A stretch of DNA of 64,000 nt from Vanilla planifolia (lineage: Eukaryota > Streptophyta > Magnoliopsida > Asparagales > Orchidaceae), in contig CM043865.1 in NCBI GenBank assembly GCA_023846275.1, positions 32,440,412-32,504,411 of the forward strand, given 5' to 3'. Made by a program: the position numbers and the translations under genes. Within the stretch, counting starts at the first letter, position 1. Each line of letters starts with the position of its first letter. Below, one piece after another: positions 1-13,800 of this stretch. The notes beneath the pieces were generated by a model. That model saw only the letters and a program-made list of their open reading frames with translations. It had not been told where the DNA came from and did no database searches.

Positions 1-3000
1 ATTCTTCTTAGAAAGTAAGGTGAGTTTACTCTATGATTGGTACTTTGATTTGTAAGAAGATCTAGTCAAGTTTCATGTTATAATGCATGAAATGGAAATA
101 CACAAGAGTCAAAAAGCATACATTTTCATGTTTGGCGAGTGATTTGAGCTCCCAAGTGAAAATAAAAGGAGATTAAGACTTATAAATTTGAAATATATAG
201 TTCCAGGTTGTTACTAAAAGGTTTGATCAATGGATTGAAATAAAGAATGAGATTTGAGTCTCTATTAGACTTCTTGATGGTTGATTAAATATTGATAAGG
301 GAATTAGATGGTGTGAGAATTTTGGCAAAAAGAGTTTTGAATCTCCAGTTAGTAAAATCTAAAGATCAGGTGATTTGACAAGGATTTTGATAATTTGATA
401 AGGACCTAGAGAGGCAATAAATGATGGAATGACTGAACACTCTTGGCATTTAGCAACTATTAGATGATCATTCAACAATTTGATTAAAGTATAAGGACTT
501 TAATCTGATGTAACCATTAGGGCTCAAATGGATGCAATTAAATGTTGTAGACACCATAAGGGTGTGGAAACACAAAGAAATATGGTAAACTTTAAATGCA
601 TTGACTACATGAAGGAAACATAATGTATGCTTTATGTATAATTTTAAACAATAAGGTAGCAAGAAAAGGGAACATTAAGCAAGAAACTACTAATATGTAA
701 GTGATCCATCGAAAAAAACTAGATAATCTAGATGGTAGTAGACATTATAGAAGAGAAAATAGAGTTATTTGCACACAAATCCCTACTTATTATTGTCCAT
801 TTTATATATGAAATATGCATTGCAATAACCCAAGGATGAACATAAAAATTTTTAGAACTATAATTGCTAGAATAGGTTTAACATACATCACATTAAACCC
901 ATTGTACAATATGTTAGGTGTAGAAAAATTATACTCAAACTAAAAATAAATAATCAAGTACAATACAATTTAAGCTATGTATGATGTGCTGATTATAATG
1001 TACAATATTTTAAATTATTTGTCCAATATGTTTGACTTAAATTTAGAAAAAAAAAAAGAAAACTTGAGAAAATATTTATGATACATTAATAAATAGTTTA
1101 TAATACATAAAAAATAAAATGAATAGTACTTAGTTAATATAACACTTAAGAACAAAAAAGATAGAGAGTGATCATTAACTGATGTTTTGAGAAAAAAATC
1201 AATATATAATGAATGGTCCTTAACAAGTTTTCAGGTTGAAGGTTATAAGGATAAATAGTTCAACATTAGCTACTAAGGGATCAATTATAAGGTTTATATG
1301 AAATGTTATAATCTTAAAATGTTAGATGTCTTTTGAAGACAAAATTTTTGTCAATATAGAACAATTATAACATCCCAAAATTACAGATAAATATTTAAAT
1401 AAATATTTTTAAAATTTTAAATAAATAGATGTTTAAATTAATAAAAAAAAATAATTACTTAAACGTCAATCGATGATCCTAAAAATGGAGGATTCATAAC
1501 ATCCAAAATATAAAAAAATTGAGTTTTATAGCTATCCAAAAATTTATCAATTATTTTTCAAATGATTGAAAGAAAAATATATAAGCAAATAACATGACAA
1601 ACTATTGAAAGTAAATTAAAATGTGTATAAGGGTCAGTTATAATTGACTCTCATAACGACAATGATAAAGGAGACTATGAGAAGTAGAGAGGCCAATCTT
1701 AGCATGACTTTAAGTCCGAATAAGATTAGTATGCCTCTAAGTGAAAGCTTTACATGATATATTAGATGGTACTGTATAAACAAAATCACCACACACTATG
1801 TGATTTTCGTTAACAAGTTTCTAAGAGTTTAAGATAATTTATTTTACATTTACTATTAAAGGAGAATTCTTGTTTTTATATAAGATATCATTGCCTTTAG
1901 ATGTTGAAGTATATCTTAAGGACAAAAATAGTATAACCTAAGGGGATAATTTTTTAACATAGGAAGACCAAGTTTTCACATTTATGGTATCATAGGGATA
2001 TCCTCTATTAGTCTAATGTGAGTTAAGGATAAATCAAGTACAAGTTTATTGGTTTATAACATTCAAAAAGGATAAGGATAGATCTCTGATAAGATATAAA
2101 AGAAAGGAATCAAAAGACAAGCTATATCTTCTATTAATAAAATTTTAAAGGTATAAGGATGGATTGCAACATATTAGAGATATAAGAATAAATTATCTCA
2201 CATTAGTTATTATAAGATAATCCAAGTTTTTTTTATGAAATAACATAATCTTTAGATATCAAGATATCTTTTGAAGATAAAATTAAATTGGGTCAAAATG
2301 GTATAAGCCAAAGAAACATTATCTTAACATTGTGATAATAAGTCATAACACTAAAAATATAATATATGCTAAGCATAAAGAGATGAACGATGAATATATG
2401 TTGTGAGCATATGAAATACATTTGAAATGTTATTACTTGTGTGTAAAAAGATGATATGTTATGATATGAACATGAGTAATGTTTATTATGTGTCTACTAC
2501 AAGTAACGTACTATATTGTTATAAAAACAATGAAAAATGCAATATGATGGTTGTAAGCCATGTGAATAACAAAAGTTAACAATAATTTTATGGAGAAATA
2601 AGGTGGCTAGAAAATCATGTGAATAAAAAGGTATTGAAAATGCCCAAAAAGGAAAGTATTGTGACTTGGTAGTCATGTGAAATAATAATTGCATGACTTA
2701 TAACAATAACATAAGAATTTCCAAAAGTGCAAAAAAAAAAAAGAAGACAAATAAGGAACTAGGTTCCCATTATAAGCAAGTATGTTACAAAAGATAAATA
2801 TTGTTTGGTCGCCCAATAAATATGGGGGTAGTTAGAACGAAATCATGTAAGATTTATTTGATTAAAAGGAAACATAACATATAAATAAGACTGCATAAAT
2901 AAAAATATGGAAGAAAAATTATGTATGTGAATACAAAAGCTATTACTTCATGTATTCATTTGTATGGATTATGCTATGGTGATAAAGACAAAGCATATGA

Positions 3001-3760
3001 TATAACCTACATATTATGATGATTTGCATGTGATAATTATGCCATATATGTCTATTCAACCCATGATAATGGCTCAGCCAATGTTGACTAATAAATCTTA
3101 AGTGTGAAGAATGTACATCATAAGATTTAAAGAGCAGAGTAAGCCAAGTTGATATATAAGAAAAAATAAAAAGTTTTGTGCTATTTAGCATGCATAAATA
3201 TTGTAACTATTTTTTTATTAAAGTTTGAAAATTTTTTATAACTATATAATAATGCTTATTTTACAAGTAGATAGGACATATCTACTAGGAAGTTGTCAAT
3301 GTATTTCATCATACTTGAATATTACTTTGATAATGAATATGCAGCTTATTTTATGAATTGAGAATGGAATGATTACAGAATGTGCGAGTCATCACTCATA
3401 TTTTTGAAATATTACCTACTATGTATTGTCATCTTGTTATTTGATATTGCTTTGGATTTGACTACCACTTTAATATGATGAATATAGCATGTTTAATTTA
3501 TATTTTACTTTCTCTCATCATATTAAATAATGCATTTTTATGAAAGTAATATTATTTCCCTTAACTTTTCATTTGAATTCATATTTTTGGACAACAAATT
3601 TTCAAATTCTACTAATTTTTTTTTGTTTAGCTTATAATTATTTTTTTTCATAAAAATATCATATTCTCAATAATTGATTATTAAATACATAAATTTAAAT
3701 AATAATTAATAAAAAGTAATTTCAAACTATTTTATTAGTCAATTTTCAATAAATAACCTT
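1..3760. other. AT-rich upstream region without a recognisable gene
   Basis: I see no coding exon here on either strand; the open frames are short, AT-driven and without recognisable motifs. From about 1370 to 3550 the sequence has the texture of a decayed LTR (listed separately). Within it, a phrase of the type 'ttagatgtcttttgaagacaaaa' in shortened, diverged forms recurs near 1321, 1897 and 2255, which suggests an old degenerate internal repeat. Base composition changes sharply near 3765, where the GC-rich 5' end of the kinase gene begins, so the last few hundred bases probably contain its promoter. I cannot point to a convincing TATA box. Confidence 0.6.
1370..3550 (+). mobile_element. possible decayed Ty3/gypsy-type LTR sequence (fossil)
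   Basis: The stretch opens with a 'taacatcccaaaattac' phrase, like the 'TGTAACACCCC' start common in long plant Del/Tekay-type gypsy LTRs. It continues as AT-rich, non-coding sequence in the style of such LTR interiors (2340–3330). No gag or pol sequence is visible and no second terminal copy was found, so this would be a solo or fragmentary LTR. It is heavily decayed and probably old. Assignment is by resemblance only. Confidence 0.25.
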
Positions 3761-3764
3761 AAGT

Positions 3765-3964
3765 TTCCAGGACGGCTCTATTTCAGGTCTGATTTTTCTG
3801 TCCTCGGACACATCCGATTCTGCCGGCTCACCACTGTGTTGGGCCGGCCATCTCGACCGAACGCACATCGGAGACTCGGCCCTCGTTATGGACGGCGACT
3901 CTCGCCGGTCTCATTGCTGTTAATCTATCTCTCTCTCGCTCTCGAAGAGCCCAATATCGCTGCC
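3765..3964 (+). promoter_or_regulatory. 5' leader region of PI4KA1
   Basis: This GC-rich stretch leads directly into the PI4KA1 start codon and contains a CT-rich tract (about 3926–3948) typical of plant 5' leaders. It holds a 12-codon upstream ORF at 3888–3923. The main frame stays open upstream to about 3836 but has no ATG before 3965. The true transcription start cannot be seen from sequence. Confidence 0.55.
3888..3923 (+). CDS. short upstream ORF (11 aa) in PI4KA1 leader
   Basis: An ATG at 3888 opens a frame coding MDGDSRRSHCC and ends at TAA 3921–3923, 41 nt before the main ATG at 3965 and in a different frame. If the transcript starts upstream of 3888, scanning ribosomes would meet this ORF first. 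The main ATG has a strong 'gccATGG' context, so leaky scanning or reinitiation would still be expected. The peptide has no recognisable motif. Confidence 0.4.
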   Translation: MDGDSRRSHCC

Positions 3965-6900
3965 ATGGAAGCGCTGACGGAGCTCTGTGACCTCGTTTCC
4001 CAGAACCCTGATCTCTTCGCAGACAAGCTAGCCTGGATTTGCAGCCGTTGCCCGTCGGCGACGGCGCTTCAAAACTCTGCATCGGGAGGAGGATTGACGC
4101 GCGTTACGCGTTCCCACCTCAATGCCCTTCTCGCCCTTTCCCGCTTCATTTCCAAATGCGCCAGCCCTCCTGCTGCCGTTCCCAATGCCCGATCCCCGAT
4201 TGTCGACTTCCTCCGCGCTCTCCCATCCACCGGTTTTCGGGTCTCATTCTGGCCACAGTCCTTCCCCCTTGAATCAATTTCGCTCTTCTTTTCCGATCTC
4301 CTCCGCTATGTCTCCACTGCCGCAGACCTCGCCCCAGATTTCGCTTCGGAGCTCGCGGCCTTTTTTGGTAGTACCGTTGTCTCAGCTGCATCTTGTGCTG
4401 GGGAAGAGGCAGCTATTGCTCGGTCCTTTCTTTCCGCGGTAGCGCATAGCTGCCCACCAATTTCTGAAGCGGACGGGGAAAGGCTTCTAAACTGCCTTCT
4501 GGATCAGTATGTTACAGAGGACGAAGGGTTATCCACTTCTGGGTCGGAGAATTCGGTGACCTGGGGATCAAACACGCAGCTTAAGGGGAAGGTGGCGGAG
4601 GAAGAACGGGATGTTGAGGATGATGGTTCAAGCGTCATTTCGTCGGTGCCGAATGGTCTGAGTGGTGGAAGAAGCAGCACGGCTTCTAATGGTGTCGGTG
4701 GAGAAGGCGGATTGGCCGCATTTCAAGTAGAGTCTGTGGAAAGTCTAGAGAAGCTGGAGATCGCGTTCAGGTTGGTTCGGCAAGTTTTGGGTCGGGTTGG
4801 CATGATCAAAGCTGAGCATTTGGAGCTTTTTCAAAAAGTTGCTGCTAAGCAGCTGAAGTCTTTGCCCGCATTTGTGAAGGTTGTTGTTAAATTGATATTT
4901 TGTTTTCCTAAAGCTGACTTTTTCGTTAAACTCTAACTGCGTGCCCTTTTGTTTCTGTCTGTAATGTTAGGATTTTAATTAAAGGTATCGCTTCTTGACC
5001 CATAGTAACGATCAGAATCCAGTGGCAATATGTTCAGCTTACATTGGCTTGTAAATCATAATCAAATCCATTGCGTGCAGAATCTTAAAGCTAATAACTT
5101 GACCTTATAATTCAAAGTTGATTTTGATGGAGTAAATATTCAGCCAACTTTCAAGTTCTTCAAATGATTTCTATGCCTTAGCAAAACTTTGGAGATTTAG
5201 GCTTTATGATCACTTTCAAATATATATGTCCATTGCTTCCATTACTTGCTATCAATACTGAATGAAATATCCGATGATATCAGTTCCTTCTGCTTTTGAA
5301 CTTAAGTTCATATGCTGGTCTTTCATCCATTCCTCATGTTTTAGGTCCGCAAACGGGAGTGGAAGGAGGAGGGGGCACAATTGAAAGTCAGAATCAACAC
5401 CAAGCTATCTTGTTGTCAAGCAGCTATTGAGCTGCAAATCAAGAGTATACTTTCTTCAGATCTGGATGCAAAAGCTTCAAAAGATGCATTGCGTCGCATG
5501 CTTGCAGTCCTCCTACATGCTGCAGAAGCTTGCATAATCTCACCATGGAAGAAGTTGAAGATGTGTGAGGATCTGTTCAAAACACTTGTTCATGCAATTG
5601 GGCAAATAACAGTTTGTCGTGGGGGCCAGTTGCTCCGTGTTTTGCTTATTCCCCTGAAGCCCCTTGTTCTTATAACATGTGCACAGGTCTGTTTACAACT
5701 CATATAGACCTTATTGGAACACTTGTACCATGTTAAGTTGAAGGTAGCTGCAAACTTTATTATTCACTGGTATTGTATTCCTTTTTGGTATAGGCTGATA
5801 TGTCAAGTAATAACCCTGGAGCAATGTTTGAGGCTATCACAAAGCTAAGCTGTGAGTTAGTAGAATTTGGTTGGTGCAAGGACAGGGCTCTAGTAGATAC
5901 TTTCATCATGGGTTTGGCTGCATGTGTTCGAGAACGAAATGATTATGAGGAGTCGGTTTGTTTACAACTTTTGTATCTTAAAAAAGGCCCTTACTTCACA
6001 TTTTGTAGGATAAAGAAAGAGTTTTCTGCAGAGCATGATTTATACAATCTTTCTTGCTTGATTTTAACTGAACTTGCTTGAATTTATACTCAATTTAGAA
6101 GTAGGTGAATTTGTTTTGGGTTGTTTCATTTGCATATACAAGTGTACTCATTGTTATTGATGTTGATTTTATCAGGGTGAGAAAGAAAAACATGCTGTTT
6201 CTGCTGTGCAGCACAATTTAATACGATTGTTGGCTGACTTGAGCGTATCAGTCAATAAGTGGGAACTTGTGGACATGATATTGCCTCTGTTCATTGAAAG
6301 TTTAGAAGAGGGTGATGCTTCAGCTCCAAGCTCATTACGTCTCCGTGTATGGAACTTTGTTTTCCCAGCATGTACATGCCTTTACATTTTTTTTATTCTG
6401 TTGTTTTTTGTGAATTTAGTTTGTTTCTTTTATCACCCTTTATTTGTGGACCTTGCAAACTTTGATTATTGTATATCCATAGTTTAAGTTTTTTCTTCCC
6501 CAATTTTTCAGCTACTTGATGCAGTTTCTCGCATGGCCTGCTTGGGTTTTGAGAAATCGTATCGGGAGACCATTGTCTTGATGACACGAAGCTATTTAGA
6601 TAAAGTTAAAAATATGGGTAATGCAGATGTCAACACCTTAGTACCTGAAGCTGTCACCGAGAGGATGGAGGTATTTGCTGATTTTTATTTCAGCTTAATT
6701 AAAGCGCCAAAATAAAATTTGGTACTTGTGCCATCATGCCTAACTGTTTCTGCATAATTTAGACACTCCCTGCAGGGTTCCTGTTGGTTGCTTCTCGTTT
6801 GACCAGCTCAAAACTAAGGGGAGACTATCGCCACCGACTTTTGTCATTATGTTCTGATGTTGGACTTGCTTCTGAATCAAGGAGTGGGAGGTAGTCTGTA

Positions 6901-8730
6901 CATGATTGCTGATGCTTTTATTAGTGTTAGTCTGCAACATCTTTTGAACCATAATACTAGCACCTATATACAGCCTGCTGTCACTTTCTCCTTTGATGTT
7001 GTCAGTTATTTATGGACAAACCACACTAAGACTTGTTAACTGTTCTACCTATCTATGCAAAAAACAAGAACGAGGGCCTATTATGAATTGGTTGTTTATA
7101 GTGGACTTCTATATTAAACACCTTGCAAGGAGGCATATCTTAAGCCACAATTTAATATTAGCAAAAGTAATGTTTGTCCATTCAAACTTGTGTGCTCATG
7201 GTTTAACTTTCTCTTTTATATTCCTATAGGTGTGGTGCTGATTTCTTGGGTCCACTGCTTCCTGCAGTTGCAGAAATTTGCTCGGATTTTCATCCAGCTG
7301 TTAGCATGGAGCCTTCACTTCTAAAATTGTTCCGAAACCTGTGGTTCTATATTGTTTTATTTGGGCTAGCTCCTCCTGCACAGCAAAATCATCTTTCATC
7401 TAAAAAAATGTCCAACTCGTTGAGTAGTGTGGGAAGCACAACTGCCATTCCCCTTCAAGCTGTTACTGGACCATACATGTGGAGTGGGCAGTGGTCTGGT
7501 GCAATTCAACGCATAGCACAAGGAACACCACCTTTGGTAGGTTTACATTTAAGAGCAATAGCGAATTTTTTTTTAAAGCCAAATGAACTTTTTATTAAAG
7601 CTAGATGAATATTGCTAATGCACTTTTGAATATTTACTATGATTAGATTATTAAATCTACTCATTTGTCCATTACATGGTTTGACTTTTTCAGTAATGAA
7701 TATAGATTGCTTCTAAATGGAAGTCTGAACTTTGATTAAGATCATATGCTGGATTTGACGTACAAAAGTAAAGGACTGTTTCTTTAAGAACCTTTGGTTT
7801 GGAGTCAATGGTTGTTATACCATGAACCACTTCCTGCCTTGTGCTTAGAGATTTTTGTTGCTTTACTTGTCTAGTATGTGCTTATTTGTATATTAATGAT
7901 ATCTGAGCGATGATACCAAATGATTGTGATACTGCACTGATGGGAAGGAAAATAATGGCTTATGATGAATAGGTTACATATTGCTCAAACAGCATTTATC
8001 CTTCCATTTTGTTTTGTTTATAATGGTAAAGCACACATCCTGCCAATTAAGTGATTTAACTTTGGGCTTTCTTCAAATTATGGAGGTTGTTAGTTCAGTT
8101 AAGTGGCTTGAAGATGAGTTGGAACTGAATGCCTTACATAACCCTGGTAGCCGTAGAGGTGGCAGCAATGAGAAGGCAGCTATTGGTCAGAGAAGTGCTC
8201 TTTCTGCTGCCTTGGGAGGCAGAGTCGAGGTAGCAGCAATGAGCACAATTTCAGGTATGTTATAATTATTCTTTTTCTTCTCACTTTTCAAAATTTTAGG
8301 TTTCATAACTCATTCTTTTTCTTCTCAATTTTCACAATATCAGGTTTTCATTAATTGCTTCATATAGATAACTCTTAGTTGTATTTAAACTGCTCTTTCT
8401 AAATTTCTCACCTTTCATAATTTCTGAAAAATATTAAAATAGTTCGCAGAAAATATTCCATTTATGTGACTTAGATCTATATTGTATAAAATATGCACCT
8501 CCTTATGACCAGGTGTGAAGGCTACCTATCTTCTAGCTGTTGCTGTTCTGGAGACGATAAGGTTCAGCTGTAATGGTGGTATACTTCCTGCTGAATCCAA
8601 TTCAAATGCACCAAGAAGTGCATTCAGTTGTGTTTTTGAATATCTACTCACACCAAATCTGATGCCGTCTGTCTTCCAATGCTTGAAAGCAATTGTCTAC
8701 GTAGCTTTTGAAACAGCAGTGCAATGGCTG
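3965..8730 (+). CDS. PI4KA1: PI4KA1 exons 1–9 (N-terminal alpha-solenoid, aa 1–857)
   Basis: Nine exons encode the N-terminal helical solenoid, which in this family binds the partner subunits rather than the substrate. Exon 1 (305 codons) is GC-rich. It carries a low-complexity acidic/Ser-Gly segment at about residues 180–245 (near 4520–4700), as in homologues. Exons 2–9 hold the family-conserved stretches [62 protein letters not shown] and [18 protein letters not shown]. Introns 1–8 are 94–549 nt of plain AT-rich sequence; all are GT–AG and I see no repeat in them. Confidence 0.93.
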
Positions 8731-10728
8731 GTAATTTCTAGCACCTTCTGTATATCTAACCTGTTTTTGTCTTCCTTATCTTGCCAGTTAACCTCCTTTT
8801 AGAAATTAGGTTTTTGTATGATAGTTCTCAATTAATGGGCATTAGCATTTTGTTTCTAATAGTAGAAGTCAACCTCTCAATAAACTGGTTTGGATTCGAT
8901 GTGAAAGTAAATTTCATTGTGATACTAAACACTCACATGCCAAATAATTTAGAAAGCTCTCTTAAGTGTAAGTTCCACCAAAGGGTCAAGGGTCCTCCAT
9001 TGTTACACGGTTCCCAGAAAGGATAAAAGAAACTAAAAATACAAAAATAAGAAAACTTATTAGTTCTTTGCTATCCATTGCTTAGAGTGGTTCAAGAATT
9101 TTTGAGATAGTTTGCCTAGATGTGAGCTATCTAAGCTCTATGTAGATGTGAATGTGGTCATCATCATACCTGTATTAGGGATGCTATTATCATTGATATG
9201 TATGATGTTTTCATTAGAATATCCTTAGGAGGGTTGGAGTCTATGGGAAATTGTCTAACTAAAAGATCACAAAAAATTTTTGATTTAGAATGACATTGCG
9301 ATAACCATCAACAATCTATTTGATGCTCACATTGATACCCTAATAAAAAAAAATCACAACACGTACATAAATAGTGTTCATTTATCTCAAAAAATAGCCT
9401 AAAAATAAAATTAAAATAAAATTGTTCCAAGCTCTTGACACAGCGAATGTCTTGGATCCTATATTAGTTTTTGTATGATAATTTGCTTAACTATTATTTG
9501 TTGAATCATGTCTATGTGATCTTTTGGGATCTAAGGCCACATTTTATGTGCTCCAAATATTAACTAGTTAAATAAATCAGTCACATTAAATGCATGTGAA
9601 ATCATAAAATAAATATAAGCCTTTTCTAAAACATAAGTTAAACCCTTATTAATTAGAACTTCATTAACAAGAGGATTTAATCTTTTTATTGGTTATATTT
9701 TTTCTTGTATTTGTGCTCAAAACACGTTAAACTTTAAGATTTGTTAGATTTGAAAACTTGGATGATAATGATTTGGATTTGGGTTGGGTTTGTCAAAACC
9801 CATGCTAATCCTACTTTTTGTACCTTTTTACCTATGATCAAACCAAATTTGATTTTGACTAAGCATGATGACCCTACTTAATACTTCTTTAAATTTATAC
9901 CCAAACTACCTTGAACCCAATAATGTAGGGCAAGTCGACTAAGACAAGTTGGGTGTATTCCTAGCGACTATTATTTGAATCCAATTTTCTATGTATGCAA
10001 ATTTACATTGGCAAAGAGCAGTAGTGATCTTCAACCTTAAAAGATGGAGACATGAATAATAGTGATGTCACCATCTCAGAAGTCATGGTGATTGATTTCA
10101 CATGGAGATGCTAATATAGAAAACATGGTTGTTGGTGGCATTCAAGCTCATGGAGATTGAGTGTGATGGTTAATGTCTTATGGTGGCCTTGTATGCTTTG
10201 GCATCAAGCTTATATAGGCAAGCTTGATGGGATAAGAGAAGAGGGTTGTTAGCAAAAGGTGGGAAAGATCTGAGAGAGAGAGAGAGAGAGAGAAGAGATA
10301 AATTAAAATGAGAATGAGAGGTTTTTTTATATTTACTCATTTAGAGAGTGTGAAGGGGTGCAAATTTAGTATATCCTATTTGGTTGTTAGGAATTGACCC
10401 GACTTGGTTTCGTTGATTTATTTTATGGATCCCAAATTAACTCAACTTGGAACAGATTACTCAAGAATTGTGTGGTTGGTTTAGTTTTTAGTTTTACCAA
10501 TTTTTTTAATTTTTAATTTAGCCTTCTTTTACACCCTAGAAGTTTTGTTTGGTTATTTTAATTTTAGGATTGTTGAGCTTTTGATGTTTTCACTTTTCTT
10601 TTATTTTTAACTAGACCATATCTAAAAATATCATTCTTATATTAACTCATAAGTATTGATTATTGGAACAAAGAACCAACTTGAATGCTTAAGGAACTGA
10701 GCAAATGACCTTTGAACTTAGTTCTCAG

Positions 10729-10764
<36 letters not shown>

Positions 10765-10783
10765 GTATGTATGTATATATATG

Positions 10784-10817
<34 letters not shown>

Positions 10818-13800
10818 TATGAATGTATTAATTTGCACCTTGATATGGTTTAGGTGGGTTTGTCTGCAAAAAATTTATTTGGGATATAAGATAGTTAGAG
10901 TAGTTGAAGTTAGGTCTATACCAAAATGCTTTTGGCATGTAGATCACATTAGGAACTTATAAACAAAAGAAGAATTAAAAGATGAAGTTCACCAAAGAAA
11001 TTAGAAGGGTAAGTTAGCGATGTGAAATGTGGGTTAGATTGAGTTCGAACTTTGACCTTTGAACCTAAAATGATCTGAGTCAAGTTTTGGCTTTTATCCC
11101 ATACCCATCACATTGACTTAGTTTTGTGTCTTAGCCATTGCATTAGGGCTAAGATTGATTGAGTTTGGTTGAAGTATTATGGCTGCAAATTGCCCTCTAT
11201 GAAAAAAATCCCATTATATGGCATGAAATTGCACCACATTGTCTTCATAGCTTTATTTTATGTACAAACGTGTGGTGAGAGATTTTTCCTGTGTGATTTT
11301 AATTAATGTTTCGATTGACAACTTGTCATAACTTAAATTAGGTGTGAATGTTATTCGATTTAAACCAATTAACTCAACCAAATTGACACATTTGGTCGGC
11401 CATGTTCATGTTGGAAAAACTTAATTTAATTTTCTTTGTTTTTGCAATCTAAAAATCTCAATTGATTGAAAAATCAAACAATTATGTATATTATGACTTA
11501 GTGAAAATTTTATAATCTTTTATTTAATACTATATATACTACATATTTCATAAGAAAAACTCTTGATTTATTTTGAAAGAGGTTGTGAGTAATCGTGACA
11601 AGTAAAGGATATAAGGTTTTTGGGTAGTTCAACAAACACATGGGTCTAAGTTCACCCTTGATCATGAAAAACCAGTCCTAGTAAATTAACCTACATCTTT
11701 TATCTAAAGATGGGTAGGTGAAACACCCTTACAAACAAGATCCACAATGATCAATAAACAGCCTAAAAGAGTTACACAAGAGGTGGCTTACAGCAGCCAC
11801 AAAGTAGCAGTAAATGCCACAAGTGGAAGGAAGAAAATTACAACTTTTTAACAATAAAACTAGCACAACAAGAACTTATAACTAGTGCAAATAACTAGGG
11901 GCACATTAAATAATGATATGTAATGATATTACCAATTGAAAACTGAAGGAATGATACAAAGTTTGAGAGCACAACAGGTTTTGCATGAAGCCAAGAAAAT
12001 CTGAAATGAGTGAAGCTCCTTAAACACAATGAGGATGATAATTTTCATTCCTATTCTTGATTGTCTTTGTATTAGTTTTTTCTTTCAATATTTAATTCCC
12101 TGTTTATAGAAAAAGAACTCTCAAAGCATCGAATATGGCATTGCCAACTGCTAAACAACAGTTATAATTGGTTTACTAAAAAAGTTAAATTAGTACCATT
12201 TGTACTATACCATAAATTGGATTTCATTGTATGATGACTCCAAATGAATTATGTGTACAATAAATTGGATTGTATGACTTCCTTTGATTCTAGCATTACA
12301 TAGTTTAGAAGCAAATTGTAATGTACGATAAATAAGTATCGTATTGTACGAAATTCTTTGGTTTAGGTATGACAAATGTAAGTTCAGGTATTTCATTTGA
12401 TAATACCATATAATAGAATAATACTGTATTATATGAAACTCTTGGGTTCTCTTCTTTCAAGCATAATATAGAGATCGTATTATATAAATATAAGTGTCGT
12501 AACACATGATATTCTCTAGATTTTTTATTTCACTTATCTTTTATTCTTACTTGTCTAAGTTTGAAGATGATCATTTGTACAACATTATATGTTATGTTGT
12601 ATTATATTTAACCCTTAACTTAGAATTTTTTTTTACTTTTCTCTTAAGAGTATATTGATATTGCAACCGATTGTATCGTAAAATATGAGGGATCATTTTG
12701 TATGATGTAATGGATCTCTTATCAACACATACGATCGAATTGTCTTATTATCTTTCATACACATGATTTAATATTGATAGTACAATATGATAAATATATT
12801 TGTACTATGTAATTATTGCTTTAATTTATTTGAAAATTTAGGTTGGCTTAATTCACTTATATGATTAAGTCTTAGTTAAGAAGATTGACCAAGATTTAGA
12901 GAGATAGTATAAATTAGGTGTAGGAATCCAAGTGAATATGAAAGATGAGTTGTGATGAAATATGAAGTTTATTTGAACATGAATGAGATCCTTAGAAGTA
13001 AAGAGGGCATTGTTATTAATATTCTAAACATACTAAAAAGTAAATAAAGAATACTTATGATGGCGCGACACCATCAAGAGCATGTTCTTCCATGGGTTGA
13101 TTCATTATTTGAAGTATATTCTTGATGAAGTCCTATGATATACACAATGCTATCACATCTTGAATTATCATCAATTTATACTCCTCTTGAGGCATCAACT
13201 CAAATATCATGTTAGTAAGTTTTGATCATATGATTTTGTTATTGTCAATCTCCTATATAAGGAAATGGGGTTAACATGGATTTGGATCAAAGTTTGGCTG
13301 TTTTAGTTTACAGCTTGATGAAATTGAGCACAATCAGTTTATCTGGATCCAAAAAACATGCTCTTGTTCATTGTCTTTCCCTTTTCTCTGCATGGTGAAA
13401 CCGGCATATTGATGCCGTTCATTGTGCAGGTGTGGTGACAGGGTTCCTGGTCTTTTGATTTCTGTCCTATGGCCATTCACACGTTGAAGAGTCAATGTGG
13501 ATTCAGCTTCCTGGCTGACATCAAAATTCATTGACCTGCAAATAGTTAATAGAGGACTTTCTGCACTCAACTATTGAGGATAAAAGCATTCTTCAGCATG
13601 GAACCCGTATATCCAATAGAATGGATATAGAATCTGTAATGCTGGCTAACAACAATTTCCTACACAGGCCAAATTGTTGAATTCCCTGACATCTAAGCCC
13701 CAGGGGTTCAAAACAAGCCTCCTACTTCATTTATAGGAATGAATAGCTTGGAATTGTATGGAGTTACATTGCTGGAAGTTTGTATGAAGTTTACATGACT

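Noticed and set aside
3836-3964. In-frame N-terminal extension of PI4KA1 beginning at 3836
   Set aside because: The codon at 3836 is GTG and there is no in-frame ATG before 3965. Homologues begin at MEALTELCD, and 3965 has a strong start context.
13334-13570. 78-codon minus-strand open frame in a GC-richer patch of intron 9
   Set aside because: No recognisable motif or splice context was found. It lies in the intron of an opposite-strand gene and is short enough to arise by chance.
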